Assembly: GCA_947088345.1 (NCBI GenBank) | Contig: CAMUGE010000002.1 | Location: 81,728-145,727, forward strand | Reading direction: 5' to 3' | Length of the DNA: 64,000 nucleotides | Source: an uncultured Roseburia sp. | GTDB lineage: Bacteria > Bacillota > Clostridia > Lachnospirales > Lachnospiraceae | Part shown: piece after piece, positions 20,196-29,639 of the stretch | Layout: each line of letters opens with the position of its first letter | Numbering within the stretch: the first letter of the stretch is position 1 | Notes under the pieces: model-generated | What the model was told of the DNA's origin: nothing | The model's database searches: none | What the model saw: the letters and a program-made list of their open reading frames with translations, nothing else | Translations under genes and position numbers: made by a program

Positions 20196-22078
20196 CTCAT
20201 GCCTTTCTGTGATTGTGACTGCGCATGGAAAAACTGATACACTGCCTTTGCTGCCTGTTCGTTCATGGAGTCTGTCGCCGCAAGATCTGCTTCATCCGCT
20301 GCTTTAATCGCATCCAGAGACTGATATTTTTTCATCAGAGCTTTTCTGCGCGCCGGTCCGATGCCTGCAATATCGTCCAGTATAGAATGTACCTGCTCTT
20401 TGCTTCTTAACGAGCGGTGATACTCGATGGCAAACCGGTGCGCTTCATCCTGTACCCTTGTAATCAGCTTAAATCCCTCGCTGCGCCGATCGATCGGAAT
20501 CTCCACATTGTGATAGTATAACCCTCTTGTACGGTGATTATCATCTTTTACCATGCCGCAGACAGGAATATTTAACCGCAGTTCGTCGAGCACGGAAAGC
20601 GCAACATTGACCTGTCCCTTTCCGCCGTCCATCATAATCAGATCTGGAAAACGCGTAAAACTTCCGTATTCCTCTGAAATCTCTTTGTCGGCAAGCTCTT
20701 TTTGCTCTTTCATTCCGTGCATAAAACGGCGCATTAATACCTCATGCATAGATGCATAGTCATCAGGCCCCAGTACCGTCTTTAACTTAAATTTTCGGTA
20801 ATCACTGCGCTTAGGCTTTCCTTTCTCAAAGACGACCATAGAAGCCACTGTCTCAAAACCGTTGATATTTGAAATATCATACGCCTCGACCCGGACAAGC
20901 TGCTCTAAATCCAACAGTTTTCCAATCTCTTTCAGTGCGCCGATCGTGCGCCCCTCCTCGCGCTTGATCTTTTCTTTATCCTGCGAGAGCACAAGAAGCG
21001 CATTCTTCTCCGCCAGCTCTACCAGCTTCTCTTTCATACCTTTTTGCGGCACGCGGATATAGACTTTACCGCCTCTTTTTTTTGAAAGCCAGTCGGTTAA
21101 AATATCCTGCTCCTCAATTTCTCCCTGCAGCATAATCTCGCGCGGAATAAACGGTGTGCCCGCATAAAACTGCTTAATAAACGTCGTTAAAATCTGACTT
21201 TTGGTATCCTCGGCTCCGATTCTTATATAAAAGTGGTCACGTCCGATTAATTTGCCGCCTCGTATAAAAAACACCTGCACTACAGCGTCCTGATCGTCGT
21301 ACGCCGCAGCGATAATATCTTTGTCTTCGCCGTCCGTATTTGTCATTTTCTGCTTTTGGGCAATCTGCTTTACACTGCCAATCAGCTCACGATACCCAAT
21401 TGCTTTCTCAAACTCCATTTCCTCTGAAGCTTTCAGCATTTTCTGCTCCAGCATCTTTAAGACTCTGGCATAATTCCCGTTTAAAAATTCCGTTACCTCC
21501 GCTACCTGCCTGCGATAATCCTCCTTTGTGACATACCCCTGGCAGGGGGCGCTGCACTGATGTATGTGATAGTTTAAACACGGGCGCTCTTTTCCGATAT
21601 CTTTCGGCAGATTTCTGCTGCAGGTGCGCAGACGGTATATCTTGTTTACAAGCTCAATCGTGTCCCTGACTGCGCCCCCGCTCGTATAAGGCCCAAAATA
21701 GCGCGACCTGTCCTTTTTTTGCTGACGTGAAAAGAGGACTCTCGGGAAATCCTCCCCAAGAGTCACTCTGATATACGGATATGTTTTGTCGTCGCGCAGC
21801 ATCGTATTGTATTTCGGATGATGTTCTTTAATTAAATTACATTCCAGCACAAGCGCTTCCAGTTCCGAGTCCGTAATGATATACTCAAAACGCTCAATCT
21901 GCTTTACCATCTGCGCTTTCTTAATACCCTCGTTATGGCTTGGCTGAAAATACTGGTGGACCCGCTTGCGCAGGCTCACCGCTTTTCCGATATAGATAAT
22001 CGTGTCGCTTTTGTCGTGCATAATGTAAACGCCCGGCAAATCCGGAACTTTTTTCAGTTCTTCTCCAATATCAAACAT
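20192..22078 (-). CDS. uvrC: Excinuclease ABC subunit UvrC
   Basis: A 628-aa subunit of the UvrABC nucleotide excision repair nuclease; it cuts on both sides of a lesion. Domains in order: GIY-YIG endonuclease at the N-terminus ([19 protein letters not shown]), a Cys-rich patch ([16 protein letters not shown]), a UVR motif (about 200-235), the RNase-H-like nuclease ([20 protein letters not shown] and [12 protein letters not shown]), and a C-terminal helix-hairpin-helix ([18 protein letters not shown]). The ATG at 22078 lies inside the last codons of ftsH (eight-base overlap), so translation is probably coupled. An in-frame ATG nine codons earlier is less likely. Confidence 0.96.
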   Translation of the reverse strand: MFDIGEELKKVPDLPGVYIMHDKSDTIIYIGKAVSLRKRVHQYFQPSHNEGIKKAQMVKQIERFEYIITDSELEALVLECNLIKEHHPKYNTMLRDDKTYPYIRVTLGEDFPRVLFSRQQKKDRSRYFGPYTSGGAVRDTIELVNKIYRLRTCSRNLPKDIGKERPCLNYHIHQCSAPCQGYVTKEDYRRQVAEVTEFLNGNYARVLKMLEQKMLKASEEMEFEKAIGYRELIGSVKQIAQKQKMTNTDGEDKDIIAAAYDDQDAVVQVFFIRGGKLIGRDHFYIRIGAEDTKSQILTTFIKQFYAGTPFIPREIMLQGEIEEQDILTDWLSKKRGGKVYIRVPQKGMKEKLVELAEKNALLVLSQDKEKIKREEGRTIGALKEIGKLLDLEQLVRVEAYDISNINGFETVASMVVFEKGKPKRSDYRKFKLKTVLGPDDYASMHEVLMRRFMHGMKEQKELADKEISEEYGSFTRFPDLIMMDGGKGQVNVALSVLDELRLNIPVCGMVKDDNHRTRGLYYHNVEIPIDRRSEGFKLITRVQDEAHRFAIEYHRSLRSKEQVHSILDDIAGIGPARRKALMKKYQSLDAIKAADEADLAATDSMNEQAAKAVYQFFHAQSQSQKGMS

Positions 22079-24092
22079 TGTTATTCCCCGACTCATCCGA
22101 AACAATACAATCTAACTTTTTTCCTTTATTTTCAAGATCCAGACGCGCTTCCTCAGCCTGCTCAAAAAATGTCTTTTTTTCTTCCTGCTCTTCCGGCTCC
22201 GGTATGTTTTTTAATTCACGGAAGATCGTCATAAACTCCTTCCCGGTAATTGTCTCATGATCGTACAGATATTCTGCAATCTTATCCAGAACCTCCCGGT
22301 TTTCCTTCAACAGACGCATTGCCTCGTTGTAACAGCCGTTTATGATGGAGAGTACCTCACTGTCAATCTGCGCTGCCGTATCTTCACCGCAGATCAGCCC
22401 CGCCCTGTTATCCAGATACTGATTATCAACTGTCGCAAGGCACATCATTCCAAACCTGTCCGACATTCCGTACTGTGTTACCATCGCGCGGGCAATCGCC
22501 GTTGCATTCTCGATATCGTTTGAAGCGCCGCTGGTCTCGGACGCAAACACCAGCATTTCAGCCGCGCGCCCCGCCATATAGGTTGTAATTTTTGCAAGCA
22601 GCTCGTCCTTTGTCTGCAGATACTTCTCTTCCTCGGGCGTCTGCAGCGTATAGCCAAGCGCCCCCATTGTGCGGGGTACGATTGTAATCTTCTGCACAGG
22701 TTCGGTATTTTTCTGCAGCGCAGTCACCATTGCATGGCCAACTTCATGATACGAGACAATTTTTCTCTCTTTCTCGCTCATCACGCGGTCTTTCTTTTCT
22801 TTTCCGCCGACGGCAACAAGCTCAAACGCGTGGAATAAGTCCGACTGGTTTACAAATTTTCTGCCGCTCTTTACCGCGTTAATCGCCGCCTCGTTAATCA
22901 TATTTGCAAGATCCGAACCAACCAGCCCCGCAGCGGCAAGCGCCAGCGCATCCAAATCGACCGTTTCATCCATCAGCACGCCCTTGGAATGTACTTTTAA
23001 CGTTTCAAGGCGCCCTTTTAAATCCGGTTTATCGACAATAATACGGCGATCAAACCGCCCCGGACGCAGCAGCGCCTTGTCAAGCACCTCCGGACGATTT
23101 GTCGCGGCAAGAATCAACAGACCTTTTGACGTGTCAAACCCATCCATTTCCGCAAGCAGCTGGTTTAACGTCTGCTCGCGCTCATCGTTGCCGCCGTAGC
23201 GGTTATCGCGGCTCTTTCCGATCGCGTCAATCTCGTCGATAAATATAATACATGGCGCCTGTTTCTGCGCCTCCTTAAATAAGTCGCGCACACGCGATGC
23301 TCCCACACCGACAAACATTTCGACAAAATCAGATCCCGCCAGAGAAAAAAACGGCACATGCGCTTCGCCTGCGACTGCTTTCGCCAAAAGTGTTTTTCCG
23401 GTACCGGGAGGTCCTACAAGAAGCGCACCTTTCGGAAGCTTCGCGCCGATCTCCCTGTATTTTCCCGGATTGTGCAAAAAATCCACGACTTCCTGCAGTG
23501 ATTCTTTTGCCTCGTCCTGCCCTGCCACATCTTTAAATGTAACGCCTGTCTGCCGCTCCACATAGATCTTGGCGTTGCTCTTGCCAACTCCCATCGCGCC
23601 TCCGCCCATACGGCGCATTACGATACCAAAAACAACCCAAATTAAAATAACCGGGATCAGATAACTTAATATATTGTAAATCCATGCAGACGTATTATCG
23701 GGAATGACGCCATAAATTTCGACACCGTACTGCTTTAAAATCGGAATCATTTCTTCATCCGCAACTCTGCCGCAATAATATTTGGTCTGGTGCAGCTTTT
23801 TCTCATCCGTCTCCAAAACAATATTGATCTCGTAAGCGCCGATCTCAACCGACTCTACTTTTTTATCTTTCCATTCGCCCTCCCCCTTTACCATCTGAAG
23901 AAATTCGGAGTAGGAGACTTCCTGTGTACTCATCTGGTTAAAACGGTTTGAAACCATGCTCATAATAAAAAGAGCAACCAGGGAAATCAGAATAAAGGCC
24001 ATGACAAGCTGTCCGTTATGATTATCCTTATTTCCGCGGTTCCCGTTCCCGCCGCTGTTCCCGTTATTATTTGAATTATTCTGGTTTTCCAT
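22071..24092 (-). CDS. ftsH: ATP-dependent zinc metalloprotease FtsH
   Basis: A 673-aa membrane-anchored AAA+ protease that degrades misassembled membrane and regulatory proteins. An Asn/Gly-rich N-terminal tail of about 28 residues precedes the first membrane helix ([19 protein letters not shown]); an extracytoplasmic domain and a second helix ([15 protein letters not shown]) follow. The AAA+ domain has Walker A GPPGTGKT, Walker [12 protein letters not shown] and the [23 protein letters not shown]; the zinc site is HEVGHAM. Start ATG at 24092 follows AAAGGA. Overlaps uvrC by eight bases. Confidence 0.97.
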   Translation of the reverse strand: MENQNNSNNNGNSGGNGNRGNKDNHNGQLVMAFILISLVALFIMSMVSNRFNQMSTQEVSYSEFLQMVKGEGEWKDKKVESVEIGAYEINIVLETDEKKLHQTKYYCGRVADEEMIPILKQYGVEIYGVIPDNTSAWIYNILSYLIPVILIWVVFGIVMRRMGGGAMGVGKSNAKIYVERQTGVTFKDVAGQDEAKESLQEVVDFLHNPGKYREIGAKLPKGALLVGPPGTGKTLLAKAVAGEAHVPFFSLAGSDFVEMFVGVGASRVRDLFKEAQKQAPCIIFIDEIDAIGKSRDNRYGGNDEREQTLNQLLAEMDGFDTSKGLLILAATNRPEVLDKALLRPGRFDRRIIVDKPDLKGRLETLKVHSKGVLMDETVDLDALALAAAGLVGSDLANMINEAAINAVKSGRKFVNQSDLFHAFELVAVGGKEKKDRVMSEKERKIVSYHEVGHAMVTALQKNTEPVQKITIVPRTMGALGYTLQTPEEEKYLQTKDELLAKITTYMAGRAAEMLVFASETSGASNDIENATAIARAMVTQYGMSDRFGMMCLATVDNQYLDNRAGLICGEDTAAQIDSEVLSIINGCYNEAMRLLKENREVLDKIAEYLYDHETITGKEFMTIFRELKNIPEPEEQEEKKTFFEQAEEARLDLENKGKKLDCIVSDESGNNNV

Positions 24093-24127
24093 CTTCTTTA
24101 TCCTTTCCTGCGGTAAGCGCTTCTTTC

Positions 24128-24156
24128 ATTATATTGAAAACACACCCTAAAAGCAA
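24128..24156 (-). promoter_or_regulatory. Sigma-A promoter of ftsH-uvrC
   Basis: On the minus strand TTGCTT (24151-24156), a 17-base spacer, TATAAT (24128-24133), about 35 bases before the ftsH start codon. Confidence 0.75.
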
Positions 24157-24318
24157 TACACAGTTGGTGAACTTTTGTTGTAATTTTATAAATTCTTTCT
24201 AAAGATCCAAAAGCAAAATGGACGATTCTTTGAAATTCCTCTGGATTTTACGCTTACTTCGTTGTATACTATATGAATTATATGATTTATAATACGCATT
24301 TGAGGAGGAAAAAAACCT

Positions 24319-25929
24319 ATGCCTGTAAAGTATGTCTTTGTCACCGGCGGCGTTGTATCGGGTCTTGGCAAGGGGATTACCGCAGCTTCGCTCGGCAGAC
24401 TTTTAAAAGCGCGCGGATACAAAGTGACCATGCAGAAATTTGATCCCTATATCAATATTGACCCCGGCACCATGAATCCCATCCAGCACGGCGAAGTATT
24501 CGTCACGGACGACGGTGCGGAAACGGATCTGGACTTAGGACATTATGAACGATTTATCGATGAGAGCCTGACAAAAAATTCCAATGTGACAACCGGTAAA
24601 ATCTACTGGTCCGTTTTGCAGAAAGAACGGCGCGGCGATTACGGCGGCGGCACTGTTCAGGTGATCCCTCATATCACCAATGAGATTAAAAGCCGATTTT
24701 ACCGTAACTTCACGTCGGAAGAAACGCATATCGCTATTATTGAAGTCGGCGGGACAGTCGGAGATATTGAGAGCCAGCCGTTTTTAGAAGCGATCCGCCA
24801 GTTTCAGCACGAAGTAGGCAGAGAAAACGCGATTCTAATCCATGTGACGCTGATCCCCTATATCAAAGCGTCCGGCGAACTGAAAACAAAGCCGACACAG
24901 GCAAGCGTGAAAGAATTGCAGGGAATGGGCATCCAGCCTGACATCATTGTATGCCGAAGCGAACAGCCGTTAGAACAAAATTTAAAAGACAAAATCGCGC
25001 TTTTTTGTAATGTACCGGGCGATCATGTGCTGCAGAACCTGGATGTAGAATACCTCTATGAAGCGCCTCTTGCAATGGAAAAAGAACATCTTGCCAGAGT
25101 CGCATGCGACTCTCTGCATTTACCATGCCCCGAACCTGATTTAAAAGACTGGGAAACTATGGTAGACGCGCTGTATCATCCAGATAAAGAGGTTACGGTT
25201 GCACTTGTGGGAAAATATATCGCGCTGCACGACGCCTATATTTCTGTTGTTGAGGCTTTAAAACACGGCGGAATTGCAAGCCGCGCAACCGTCAATATCA
25301 AATGGGTGGATTCCGAGTCAGTCAACGAAGATACGATAAACGGAATCCTGAGCGATGTCTCCGGCATAATTGTACCCGGCGGCTTCGGCTCCCGCGGCGT
25401 CGAAGGCATGATTCTTTCCGCTAAATACGCAAGAGAGCATAAGATTCCGTATCTTGGGATGTGCCTTGGCATGCAGGTTGCCATTATCGAATACGCGCGC
25501 AATGTCTGCGGCTACCACGACGCCAACAGTGTGGAACTCGACCCGAACACCACGCATCCCGTTATCGCGCTGATGCCGGATCAAAACGGCGTGGAAGACA
25601 TCGGCGGCACGCTGCGGCTTGGCTCCTATCCATGTATGCTGGATGAATCTTCCAAAGCATTTGAGGTTTACGGCACAGAACAAATTGCAGAGCGGCACAG
25701 GCATCGCTATGAGGTCAACAATGATTTCCGTACCACTCTGACCGAACACGGCATGAAACTCTGCGGCATCTCGCCGGACGGAAGAATTATTGAAATGATT
25801 GAGATTCCGAATCACCCGTGGTTTATTGCAACGCAGGCTCATCCCGAATTAAAATCCAGGCCTAACCGCCCGCATCCGCTGTTTCGCGGATTTATTGAAG
25901 CATCCATTCAAAATACAAAAATCAAGTAG
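24319..25929 (+). CDS. pyrG: CTP synthase
   Basis: A 536-aa enzyme that makes CTP from UTP, ATP and glutamine, the last step of pyrimidine nucleotide synthesis. The N-terminal synthetase begins [17 protein letters not shown] and carries [14 protein letters not shown]; the C-terminal class I glutamine amidotransferase has the nucleophile Cys in LGMCLGMQ and the His-Pro-Glu of THAQ-type end [16 protein letters not shown] precedes the ATG. The AT-rich upstream region holds TATAAT near 24283-24300 but no convincing -35, and no obvious C-rich start attenuator of the PyrG-regulation type is seen. Confidence 0.97.
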   Translation: MPVKYVFVTGGVVSGLGKGITAASLGRLLKARGYKVTMQKFDPYINIDPGTMNPIQHGEVFVTDDGAETDLDLGHYERFIDESLTKNSNVTTGKIYWSVLQKERRGDYGGGTVQVIPHITNEIKSRFYRNFTSEETHIAIIEVGGTVGDIESQPFLEAIRQFQHEVGRENAILIHVTLIPYIKASGELKTKPTQASVKELQGMGIQPDIIVCRSEQPLEQNLKDKIALFCNVPGDHVLQNLDVEYLYEAPLAMEKEHLARVACDSLHLPCPEPDLKDWETMVDALYHPDKEVTVALVGKYIALHDAYISVVEALKHGGIASRATVNIKWVDSESVNEDTINGILSDVSGIIVPGGFGSRGVEGMILSAKYAREHKIPYLGMCLGMQVAIIEYARNVCGYHDANSVELDPNTTHPVIALMPDQNGVEDIGGTLRLGSYPCMLDESSKAFEVYGTEQIAERHRHRYEVNNDFRTTLTEHGMKLCGISPDGRIIEMIEIPNHPWFIATQAHPELKSRPNRPHPLFRGFIEASIQNTKIK

Positions 25930-26010
25930 AGAAGATTTATCTTCCCTGCTCGCGCGCCGGACGCGGGCAGCTTTCGCTGCATATTTCCTTTCTGCGTCCG
26001 TGTGCATAAT

Positions 26011-26036
26011 AAAAAAGGGCAGGTGTTTCTGCCCTC
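26011..26036 (-). terminator. Terminator of the phospholipid operon
   Basis: GGGCAG/CTGCCC stem (26017-26022 with 26029-26034, six-base loop) followed on the minus strand by six Ts, directly after the psd stop. On the plus strand it could also stop pyrG transcripts, with a weaker T-rich tail. Confidence 0.85.
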
Positions 26037-26041
26037 TTACT

Positions 26042-26911
26042 TTATATCTGCTTTTTTCCAACCTGCTCCCCCAGACGCACCCTTGTCTCGATTCCCCGCA
26101 TTGAATTAGACAAAATATCCGAATCCGGACAGACCTGTCCTTTCTGCGTGATCAGTATTACGGTGGAACCTCCAAAAGCAAAATTTCCTTTTTCCTCTCC
26201 CCGCTGTACATAACGATTTCCGGGCCGGTTCCTGATCCTTCCTACAAGCATCGCGCCCACTTCCATCTGCAGTATTGTCCCCAACTGTTCGGATTTAAGC
26301 AGCGCATACTCTCTCGTATTCTCTTTGTAGATCGGAAAATTGTCATTGGCAACCGGATTAACCGTATGAAATACTCCCGGTATCTGCACCTCGGCGGATA
26401 CTTTTCCGCTGTCTGCATAGACATAGCGGTGATAATCCTCGACGCACAGACGAAATACCCAGAGATAACCGCCCGCATACCGTCTGGCAATCTTTTGATT
26501 TCTCACCAGACTTCCAACTGTATACGGCGTATGTTTAATCGTAACTACGCTGTTTTCTCTGACCGGATAAACGCAAAGCCTGCCGTCGCAGGGACTGATC
26601 AAAACATTCTCCGCCAACTCTGCTTTTCTTGCGCCCGATTTGATCTTTCTGGTAAAAAAATCATTGTAAGAATTATAATTCTGCTGTTCATACTCACTCA
26701 TATTAATAGAATGACTGCGAACAAACGGGCCGATCATAACTTTCGAAAACCCGGTCGAAAGCAGGGCCCCACCCATCTTTGAAAATATGGGTGCAAGAAA
26801 CGGTCTTAACAAAATCCTTCCCATCGTGTGATTGTATACCGCTTCCAGCAAACGATCCTGTATTGAATTTTCTACTGTAATATTCCCACTTCGATCAGAA
26901 ACAGAATGCAT
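26042..26911 (-). CDS. psd: Phosphatidylserine decarboxylase
   Basis: A 289-aa precursor that decarboxylates phosphatidylserine to phosphatidylethanolamine at the membrane. The self-cleavage site is FGGST: cleavage before Ser249 would make the pyruvoyl group of the alpha chain (about 41 residues). Other conserved segments include LISPCDGRLCVYP and RLCVEDYHRYVY, which hold the catalytic Asp and His. AAAGGAGAG precedes the ATG. Last gene of the PAP2-flippase-pssA-psd run and followed at once by a terminator, so it completes the PE pathway started by pssA. Confidence 0.95.
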   Translation of the reverse strand: MHSVSDRSGNITVENSIQDRLLEAVYNHTMGRILLRPFLAPIFSKMGGALLSTGFSKVMIGPFVRSHSINMSEYEQQNYNSYNDFFTRKIKSGARKAELAENVLISPCDGRLCVYPVRENSVVTIKHTPYTVGSLVRNQKIARRYAGGYLWVFRLCVEDYHRYVYADSGKVSAEVQIPGVFHTVNPVANDNFPIYKENTREYALLKSEQLGTILQMEVGAMLVGRIRNRPGNRYVQRGEEKGNFAFGGSTVILITQKGQVCPDSDILSNSMRGIETRVRLGEQVGKKQI

Positions 26912-26959
26912 TCAAACTCTCTCCTTTCCTGCCTGTGCACCTCGCAATACGACAGCTGA

Positions 26960-27628
26960 TTAAGATTTAAATAAAGAACCGAAACGAAGCAGCCGCCACC
27001 ATTCATGCCACACAAATACAATTACCACAACCGCCGCAAACACCACCGCTACGGTAATCAGTACTTCTATCGTTGTGGGCTTTCTCAGCTTAAAGTCCGT
27101 AATAAAAAGTATACCGATCACAGCAACCAGAATATGAAGAATCACCATAAATATCTGCTGACTGGGCAGCAGCGGCGAAACAACAAAAAAGATCGGCAGT
27201 GCGATTGCCATGGAAGTAATCGGAAGTCCGCGATAAAATTTCCCTGCCTCATCCGATTCACTCTGACGTTTTGCCTCCAGCACATTAAAATAGGCCAGGC
27301 GTATCAGACCGGCAAGCCCATAAAAAATCAAAATCACCATACTATATATATGAGTCATGCCCAGCTTATAGCAGATTACAATCGGAAAAACGCCAAAACA
27401 GACAACATCACAGAGAGAATCAATCTGAATGCCGAAATTTTTTTCATCCTCTGTGCGGTTCTTTTTGGTCCGCGCAATCTTGCCGTCAAACATATCGCAC
27501 AGTCCGGAGAATGCAAGGAAAAAGATCGCCCAGCGCGGCTGAACAGACAGCGCACAAAATATGCCGATCAGCGAGGACGCAAGGCTGATATATGTTAAAA
27601 CCACTGTATAATCATAAAACCCTATCAT
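26960..27628 (-). CDS. pssA: CDP-diacylglycerol-serine O-phosphatidyltransferase
   Basis: A 222-aa integral membrane enzyme that makes phosphatidylserine from CDP-DAG and serine. The CDP-alcohol phosphatidyltransferase motif D-G-x2-A-R-x-G-x3-D-x3-D is present at about residues 45-75 (DGKIARTKK and FGIQIDSLCDVV). About six membrane helices. Its ATG directly abuts the stop codon of the upstream gene (TGAATG), so translation is likely coupled, and psd follows 48 bases after its stop, giving the two-step route to phosphatidylethanolamine. Confidence 0.94.
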   Translation of the reverse strand: MIGFYDYTVVLTYISLASSLIGIFCALSVQPRWAIFFLAFSGLCDMFDGKIARTKKNRTEDEKNFGIQIDSLCDVVCFGVFPIVICYKLGMTHIYSMVILIFYGLAGLIRLAYFNVLEAKRQSESDEAGKFYRGLPITSMAIALPIFFVVSPLLPSQQIFMVILHILVAVIGILFITDFKLRKPTTIEVLITVAVVFAAVVVIVFVWHEWWRLLRFGSLFKS

Positions 27629-28702
27629 TCATTTGTATCCTTTCTTCAACTGCTGCATCCGTCCTGCCGCCACGCCGGCATCCGGACGTCTGTATGTGTA
27701 ATAAATCTGTGCCACTGCCGTAAATACTGCGCTGAACAAAAGCTGACTGTAAAATCCGATTCCTCTCGAAAGAACCATCGCCGGCAAAAGAAGCGACTGA
27801 AAAACCGTCGGAAAAATACGTAAAAATAAACTTTCACTGATCCCCATTCCGCCCGGAAACGGAAGCATATCAACTGAAATGGAAATCACTGCCTGCAGCA
27901 ATATCACTTCCCATACAGGCGTACCGGAAAGCCCAAATGCCTTATACACCGTCCATGTAACTGCAAACAGCATAAATCGCTGGACAAACGTGATCCATAC
28001 CACATTCACAATTACCTTTTTATGACTGCTTAAATATGCCGCCGTCTCACGATAAACCTGCATCCCGTCCCGAAGCTTTCGCAGACGCTCTTTCTTCTTT
28101 TTCATAAAATGCAGCTTCTCGAGAAGACGCATTCCTTTTACCAATATTTTTTCCGCCATCACCGGATGAAACAGCAGCATGGTCATAAATATAATGCAAA
28201 ACACATTGAGCAGCAGCCCTAAGTAAAATACCGGCAAGATTCCGGTCATATATTTTTGTGTAAATCCTCTGCCAAAAATGAGGATTCCGATTCCAGTCAC
28301 AACAAGCACTAATTTATAAGTAATTGTAACGACCATTAATACAACCGAGGACACCGGAATTGGTATATTTTCTTTTTTCATATAGTAAATCTGCATTGGC
28401 TGTCCTCCGGTTGCGGAGGGCGTGATATAACAGAAAAAATAATCCACTGCAGAAAACAAAAAACAGACTCGTTTTTTCACACAAATGCCAAAGGAACGCA
28501 TCAGATACCATATGATGATAGAGCCTCCCCAAATGCAGATAAGCGCAAAGAAAACTCCCGGGATCAGCCAGAATGCATTTACCTGTTTGATGGCATTTAT
28601 CATTTTGTCCAGATCTTCTCCATGAAAAACGCCGTAAATTGTCACCGCGAATATGACAATCAGAAAAACGGCATTCCCGATCATTTTCTTTTTTGACTGC
28701 AT
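27629..28702 (-). CDS. LPG-synthase-type / flippase-like integral membrane protein
   Basis: A 357-aa protein with about eight membrane helices, matching the lysylphosphatidylglycerol synthase transmembrane (UPF0104/YbhN) family: FSAVDYFFCYITPSATGGQPMQ and MLPFPGGMGISESLFL are the conserved motifs. There is no C-terminal aminoacyl-transferase domain, so it is not a full MprF; such short proteins are thought to move lipids or glycolipids between leaflets. It starts 22 bases inside the end of the PAP2 gene and abuts pssA, so it belongs to the phospholipid operon. The specific lipid is unknown. Confidence 0.85.
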   Translation of the reverse strand: MQSKKKMIGNAVFLIVIFAVTIYGVFHGEDLDKMINAIKQVNAFWLIPGVFFALICIWGGSIIIWYLMRSFGICVKKRVCFLFSAVDYFFCYITPSATGGQPMQIYYMKKENIPIPVSSVVLMVVTITYKLVLVVTGIGILIFGRGFTQKYMTGILPVFYLGLLLNVFCIIFMTMLLFHPVMAEKILVKGMRLLEKLHFMKKKKERLRKLRDGMQVYRETAAYLSSHKKVIVNVVWITFVQRFMLFAVTWTVYKAFGLSGTPVWEVILLQAVISISVDMLPFPGGMGISESLFLRIFPTVFQSLLLPAMVLSRGIGFYSQLLFSAVFTAVAQIYYTYRRPDAGVAAGRMQQLKKGYK

Positions 28703-29397
28703 TTTACGCTCCTGCCTCTCGCAAAAAATAATTTGTCCGTTCTGTCCAAAAACTTCTCATATGTTTCATATACTTTCTGCCTTTTTCCAACCCGAAAGCA
28801 GATCTCCGCCACAAAAATTCCACCAAATACATCCACGATTACATGCTGTTTTGTCGTTACCGTTGAGACAAAAACCAATATCGCAGCGAAACAGGAAAAC
28901 CTTTGATACCATACAGGGATCTGGGGCTTATTCTTAATCCCGATATAACAGAACCAGCTCACCAGGCAGTGAATGGACGGAAAGAGGTTGTCCGCTGCAT
29001 CCGTCTCATATAAAAATATCATCAATTGATTCCAAATACCGCTCGGTTCGACTGCCGGCCTTTGGTTTGTTGTCGGAAACAGCAGATAAAATACAAGACA
29101 AACTGTTTTGGAGAGAAGTTCCGCGGCAAAAAACTGGCTTACTTCCCTTTTCCCCTGACGTGCGATCAGAATATAATTTACGATCCAGAACAGATAACAT
29201 CCAAAATAGATTATAATAGAGGGCGGCCAAAATGGTATCCATGCATCCACACCGCATTCAATATTATAATGGCGCCAATCCCCGGCAATACGCCTGGAAC
29301 CGCAATAAATCAAAAAATCATACGCTACTGCAACTATCAGGGACAATAAGCCGTACGCCGGAACAATGGAAGTTACAGATTTTCGTTTTTTTGTCAT
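28681..29397 (-). CDS. PAP2 family lipid phosphatase
   Basis: A 238-aa membrane protein with about six helices. The PAP2 active-site motifs are visible: LFPSIHCLVSW and TVTTKQHVIVDVFGG (SxxTxxHxxxD pattern); the first motif (K-x6-RP) is recognisable as FPTTNQRP. It probably dephosphorylates phosphatidate, lyso-lipid or a prenyl or lipid pyrophosphate. ATG at 29397 follows AAGGTGG; a GTG nine bases earlier is the alternative. First gene of the operon, driven by the promoter at 29447-29474, followed by the flippase-like gene. Confidence 0.85.
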   Translation of the reverse strand: MTKKRKSVTSIVPAYGLLSLIVAVAYDFLIYCGSRRIAGDWRHYNIECGVDAWIPFWPPSIIIYFGCYLFWIVNYILIARQGKREVSQFFAAELLSKTVCLVFYLLFPTTNQRPAVEPSGIWNQLMIFLYETDAADNLFPSIHCLVSWFCYIGIKNKPQIPVWYQRFSCFAAILVFVSTVTTKQHVIVDVFGGIFVAEICFRVGKRQKVYETYEKFLDRTDKLFFARGRSVKCSQKRK

Positions 29398-29446
29398 TTG
29401 CTCCACCTTATTGCTTCATATATTCCCTTTTTTCAAGTACATTCAA

Positions 29447-29474
29447 AGTATATCAAATACCGTTGAAAAAACAA
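29447..29474 (-). promoter_or_regulatory. Promoter of the phospholipid operon
   Basis: On the minus strand TTGTTT (29469-29474), a 16-base spacer and TATACT (29447-29452) preceded by TG, an extended -10. About 50 bases before the PAP2 start codon. Confidence 0.6.
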
Positions 29475-29554
29475 GTCAATTTGTCATATCTTTTACAAAT
29501 ATTAAGGAAATTCTAAGGATAATCAGGGGCATACGGCTTCCTGTAAATTTCTTC

Positions 29555-29603
29555 CACAAAAAACTGCCGCATCCTGGGTTTTCACCCACGACGCGGCAGT
29601 TTT
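29555..29603 (-). terminator. Terminator of the PL11 lyase gene
   Basis: AAAACTGCCGC (29560-29570) pairs with GCGGCAGTTTT (29593-29603); a nested GTGGGT/ACCCAG hairpin forms inside. On the minus strand a T-run follows. It lies 37 bases after the lyase stop codon. Confidence 0.88.
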
Positions 29604-29639
29604 GACTGCTGTACAAATTACTGTACACAAAGCGGTTTT

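Noticed and set aside
27005-27598. 197-codon plus-strand open frame across pssA
   Set aside because: Fully antisense to a gene with clear CDP-alcohol transferase motifs; no ribosome binding site.
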